NCBI GenBank assembly: GCA_037957365.1
Contig: JARHVA010000592.1
Span: forward strand, 1,501,501 to 1,565,500
Direction: 5' to 3'
DNA length: 64,000 bases
Source: Torreya grandis
Lineage: Eukaryota > Streptophyta > Pinopsida > Cupressales > Taxaceae
The notes beneath the pieces are model-generated. The model was not told the origin of the DNA and ran no database searches. It saw only the letters and a program-made list of their open reading frames with translations. The translations under genes were made by a program, and so were the position numbers. This document shows positions 60,450 through 64,000 of the stretch, piece by piece (positions within the stretch are counted from its first letter, which is position 1; every line of letters begins with the position of its first letter).

Positions 60450-61246
60450 AATTACCCCCACCTCATTTCGGTCTTTTAATTTGACCTTCATGTGATTATT
60501 ACGTAGAGGAGGTTCCCCCTGTTTAGCCTTTCAATGTCATTCAATATATGCTACTTATGATAATGATCAAATATTTAATCATTACATTTACTTATTTGTT
60601 CGTGTTCCTTTGTCATAAATACCCGTCAAATAACTAGACACCATTATTTATATATTGTACTGCTATCCTTTTATTTGTCCGGAGTGCTGCAGAATGCATT
60701 TATTTTGTTTTAAACCACAATAATATGTTAATGATTTATAGGAATGTGGGTGAGATTAGTTATTCAAATCTGGTTACTCCTAAGAAGTATCAAAGAACCC
60801 AAACTGACTGTCACCAAGAATCGAAGTCCTTGTTTAATTAATCAAAAATATTTCTTCTAGTGAAACAACCTTTAAAATACCAATGTGCACTTGAAAAACG
60901 ATCATCTCTTACTAAGTGTATTTCAAACTTCACTACAATGTATGTATGGAGAATGAATTCATGCAAAGAAAACAGATACAAGAATGGATGAGAAGTATGT
61001 TTACTACTGCCAATTTTTTCTTACAAATGTTTGCTAAAATTGCAAGATTAGTAAAACATCTTCAAACATTAACAAAGAAATTTAATAATACCCTGTTTAC
61101 AAAATTTATTTCCTAGAGTACTCCTTTGAATTCCCAATCTTCTCTTCATTAAGCGAGGTAGCATGAAGAAGATACCACATACATAATACAGTTTCCACAT
61201 CCAAGCCAACGTTTTGAAGAAATGAGTCGGAGGATAAAATATTATG
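60450..61246. other. Intergenic, partly 3' flank of a minus-strand exon
   Basis: The part next to 61246 may be the 3' UTR of the minus-strand exon described below. Nothing else recognised. Confidence 0.35.
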
Positions 61247-61408
61247 TCATCTAATATTCTCATCAGATGTGGAGGGCACACCACCCCTCCAATAACCAGA
61301 TTTAGTCAGCCCACTTTCTGCAAGGAATTTCAAGTATGCTGGTTCAAGTTCTGCATACGAGTCACAGATCTCATTATAGGCATCTTTACTTTGATTTTCT
61401 TGAGATTC
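61247..61408 (-). CDS. Probable terminal exon of an unidentified gene
   Basis: On the minus strand, CTCTGTGTGCAG is followed by an open frame of 53 codons and TGA. It reads ESQENQSKDAYNEICDSYAE, then LEPAYLKFLAESGLTKSGYW, then RGGVPSTSDENIR. The good acceptor, undamaged frame and folded-protein character argue for a real last exon. The family was not recognised. Upstream exons should lie to the right (above 61420) or beyond the window; none could be placed, and a possible LTR begins at 61981. Confidence 0.5.
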   Translation of the reverse strand, partial: ESQENQSKDAYNEICDSYAELEPAYLKFLAESGLTKSGYWRGGVPSTSDENIR

Positions 61409-61980
61409 CTGCACACAGAGGCATTATACATCTAATTATGCTGTGGTTGAAACGTTCCGTTCACACCAACAAATAAAAGAAATGTTTCTTTCAGATAAAA
61501 TACAAGAGAACATTTTCCAAGATTTATGGGCTCCTATTAGTTGCAATTCTGATAAAATCATAATTTTGCTCCTCAAATGACTTGATCACTAGTATCAAGA
61601 ATTTACTGTTCTCAAATGACATAAACACAAGCATCAAGTGTCGGCAACATGAACTATGATATCATAGCATAAAATTCATTTTCATGATGCAAAATAAGTG
61701 CACCCTTTCAATATAGTGCTAAAGCTTTCACTATAATGGTGGCCACGCTATCCGATACAACATTTTAATATATTACTGCAAATACATATGATAAAAACAC
61801 AAGTTTTTCTATTCTACTTGCAAGACAAGTAACAATAAAGCTCATGGGTTTTGACAAATGACCCAGACCAGGTTGAAATACAAGTCCATTTTCAAAATAG
61901 ACATACCAGGTAAGAAAGTATGAAAGCAACATAACAGAAATAATTATATAATAACCCAAAACTAAAGCTATTGCCCAGTT

Positions 61981-62329
61981 TGTTAGTGTTAGGAGGTAAC
62001 CTTGGTGGCCCCTTGATTGCCAAATTGTGGAATCACTGGGTTAGCACTTTGTTAGGATTAATATTTTGGCTGCCTTGAGTTGATCATTCAAGGTTTTGCC
62101 CCTCAAGACAGCTATTTAAATGGGGTTTTTATCCCTCATTATAGTAACTCCCATCTTGTATGATCATTATTGTGTATTTCTTTATTCCTTTGGTGTGTGT
62201 TATCTGTAGTATGAAATACAAATATTTTTGGGGTACATTGGTACCTTTTTATATGTGTGCACTATTTATTTTATTTATTGCGTGGATTAACTTTTGATCT
62301 TTTAGTATGGAATCTCATTAAAATTGACA
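61981..62329 (+). repeat. Possible LTR with primer-site-like sequence
   Basis: Starts TGTTAGTGTTAGG and ends ATTGACACA, followed by ATATCAGAGCTTC, which resembles the tRNA-Met primer site TGGTATCAGAGC. A partner LTR would lie beyond the window. Only suggestive. Confidence 0.4.
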
Positions 62330-62354
62330 CAATATCAGAGCTTCAGCAATAATA

Positions 62355-63571
62355 ACTTCCCAGCTTAAGGACTATCTAATCTCATTTCTGGAATCTACGA
62401 GGAGTATCTAATAGTTTAGGACGTTGGACAGGCATGTTTTGATAATTTTCAGCTACCATTTGACTATAGCCTTGGTTTAGAGTTTGTAATGTCCCCATTT
62501 TCGGGTTCTCTTGCTTTGCAATTGGAGATGTCCTTCTGAGTTTGTGTCACCCTAATCAAAGGGGTAATTTGATGTTACCAGTAAGCCCGAATGGTTTAGA
62601 GGAGCACTATCATACTTTCAGATGTTATTTTCGACTTTTGGTTTGGGCTCCAAGATTTTTGGAGGGAGCATCTATTATTAATAAGTCACCCAATCAAGGG
62701 CGTTCATCATCGAAATCACTCATGCGCAATCAGTTTTCAATTCCGATGCATTTCAACCGTTTTCGTAATTTGGATGTATTAATGAGCTATAATTAATTAA
62801 ACTCCCTAATGTTGTTATTTTAATTAAAATATTTAAGGGGGCACCTTAGTGTTATAGCTCGTTGGAACTAGGATGAAAAGTTTTAAATGTTGGGACGCTG
62901 AAAATTGGCTTCCGGTGCCAAGAACTGTTTTAAAATAAAATAAATCACTTTTTGGAGTTAATCACTTCCCAGCTTAAGGACTATCTAATCTCATTTCTGG
63001 AATCTACGAGGAGTATCTAATAGTTTAGGACGTTGGACAGGCATGTTTTGATAATTTTCAGCTACCATTTGACTATAGCCTTGGTTTAGAGTTTGTAATG
63101 TCCCCATTTTCGGGTTCTCTTGCTTTGCAATTGGAGATGTCCTTCTGAGTTTGTGTCACCCTAATCAAAGGGGTAATTTGATGTTACCAGTAAGCCCGAA
63201 TGGTTTAGAGGAGCACTATCATACTTTCAGATGTTATTTTCGACTTTTGGTTTGGGCTCCGAGATTTTTGGAGGGAGCATCTATTATTAATAAGTCACCC
63301 AATCAAGGGCGTTCATCATCGAAATCACTCATGCGCAATCAGTTTTCAATTCCGATGCATTTCAACCGTTTTCGTAATTTGGATGTATTAATGAGCTATA
63401 ATTAATTAAACTCCCTAAGGTTGTTATTTTAATTAAAATATTTAAGGGGGCACCTTAGTGTTATAGCTCGTTGGAACTAGGATGAAAAGTTTTAAATGTT
63501 GGGACGCTGAAAATTGGCTTCCGGTGCCAAGAACTGTTTTAAAATAAAATAAATCACTTTTTGGAGTTAAA
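62355..63571 (+). repeat. Nearly perfect 609-bp tandem duplication
   Basis: 62355-62963 and 62964-63571 differ at only a few bases (for example GCTCCAAG versus GCTCCGAG near 62651/63260). Both contain an identical 84-codon frame (62542-62796, 63151-63405), which has no recognised domain. A block starting TGTAATGTCCCC resembles an LTR start, so the unit may be part of a retrotransposon. Confidence 0.85.
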
Positions 63572-64000
63572 AGGTTTAATAAATTAATAAGTAATTTTTA
63601 AAAAAGAGTTTTTGGAAAGTTCCCTAAAAAGACTTATAAAAAAGGGAATTGAAAGCTCATTTGGGATGTTATGTTTTGATATTATTCTGGCTTTGGAGAA
63701 GATTGTTTCTCTGGTTAGTGAGGACGAAACCCCTTACAGGGGACATCTTTTACGTTGTTGAAAGACACAGTGTGGGAGATTCTTGGTGATTTCATACAAA
63801 GATCACCGCTGGGCTTATTGTGGAGTTTATAATTCAAGTTTTCAGGGTTAATGCAAATTTTAAAAGCTATCTGAGTAGATTTGAAGGAGAATATTGAGTT
63901 TTGGATGTAGAACCCTTCTCTTTACTAGTCGTACCTTTTCCATCTGTTGGTCGTACTTCTTGTGGCTTGTTGTGTATGCTGAGTTGGTTCATTTCTGGAG

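Noticed and set aside
62542..63405. Pair of identical 84-codon ORFs as duplicated genes
   Set aside because: They lie in a 609-bp tandem duplication of repeat-like DNA and have no recognised domain.

Overview
This is nuclear DNA of a seed plant. Gene density is very low, the non-coding part is full of old and nested retrotransposons and hAT DNA transposons, and one conserved gene has a 21.5 kb intron. That pattern is typical of gymnosperms (conifers, cycads, Ginkgo), but the window alone cannot fix the species. A plastid ndhB-like fragment inside a LINE would fit a lineage that kept plastid ndh genes (most Pinaceae have lost them), although an ancient transfer would also explain it.

The main real gene is the 3' part of a plant spatacsin (SPG11-like) homologue on the + strand. 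Seven exons can be placed: about 15764-15923, 16049-16170, 16293-17085, 17295-17549, 17661-17846, 39314-39652 and 40807-41556. All internal junctions are GT/AG and in phase, and the stop codon is at 41554-41556. Together they give about 867 residues ending in the conserved KGHGGAYLPLM tail. Upstream exons were not found. A second probable gene end, the last exon of an unidentified minus-strand gene, lies at 61247-61408.

Layout: 1-4250, minus-strand plant L1-type LINE (ORF1, endonuclease, reverse transcriptase running off the left edge), its endonuclease split by about 450 bp holding the ndhB fragment. 5763-6800 and 12000-13100, two copies of a coding-like minus-strand sequence from an unidentified gene. 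6845-11525, a non-coding LTR element (LARD-like) with tRNA-Met primer site and ATTAC target duplication, lying between those copies. 13140-15330, several short direct repeats. 15764-41556, the spatacsin gene.

Inside the giant intron (17847-39313): hAT element 18409-22951 (8-bp TSD CTTGGGAG) containing a solo LTR 19475-20449 (TSD CAGGG); a short-LTR non-autonomous element 24823-27524; a plus-strand LINE about 27650-33650 whose RNase H region holds a DNA-transposon-like insertion (29540-33231), which in turn holds a 2.56 kb LTR-like element (30507-33064, TSD ATTTA); a second hAT 34076-37834 (TSD CTTGGGAC); and a LINE ORF1-like relict at 37.9-38.7 kb.

Right of the gene: a Copia tail and tandem LTR pieces (44.2-45.65 kb), a 7.85 kb minus-strand Gypsy-like element with 2.5 kb LTRs and gag but no recognisable pol (47906-55758), a LINE ORF1 fragment (56.57-57.29 kb), a decayed coding-like stretch (59.75-60.15 kb), the probable terminal exon, a possible LTR at 61981-62329, and a nearly perfect 609-bp tandem duplication (62355-63571). 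No CRISPR array, rRNA gene or confident tRNA gene was seen. Identifications come from reading motifs by eye; no database search was made.
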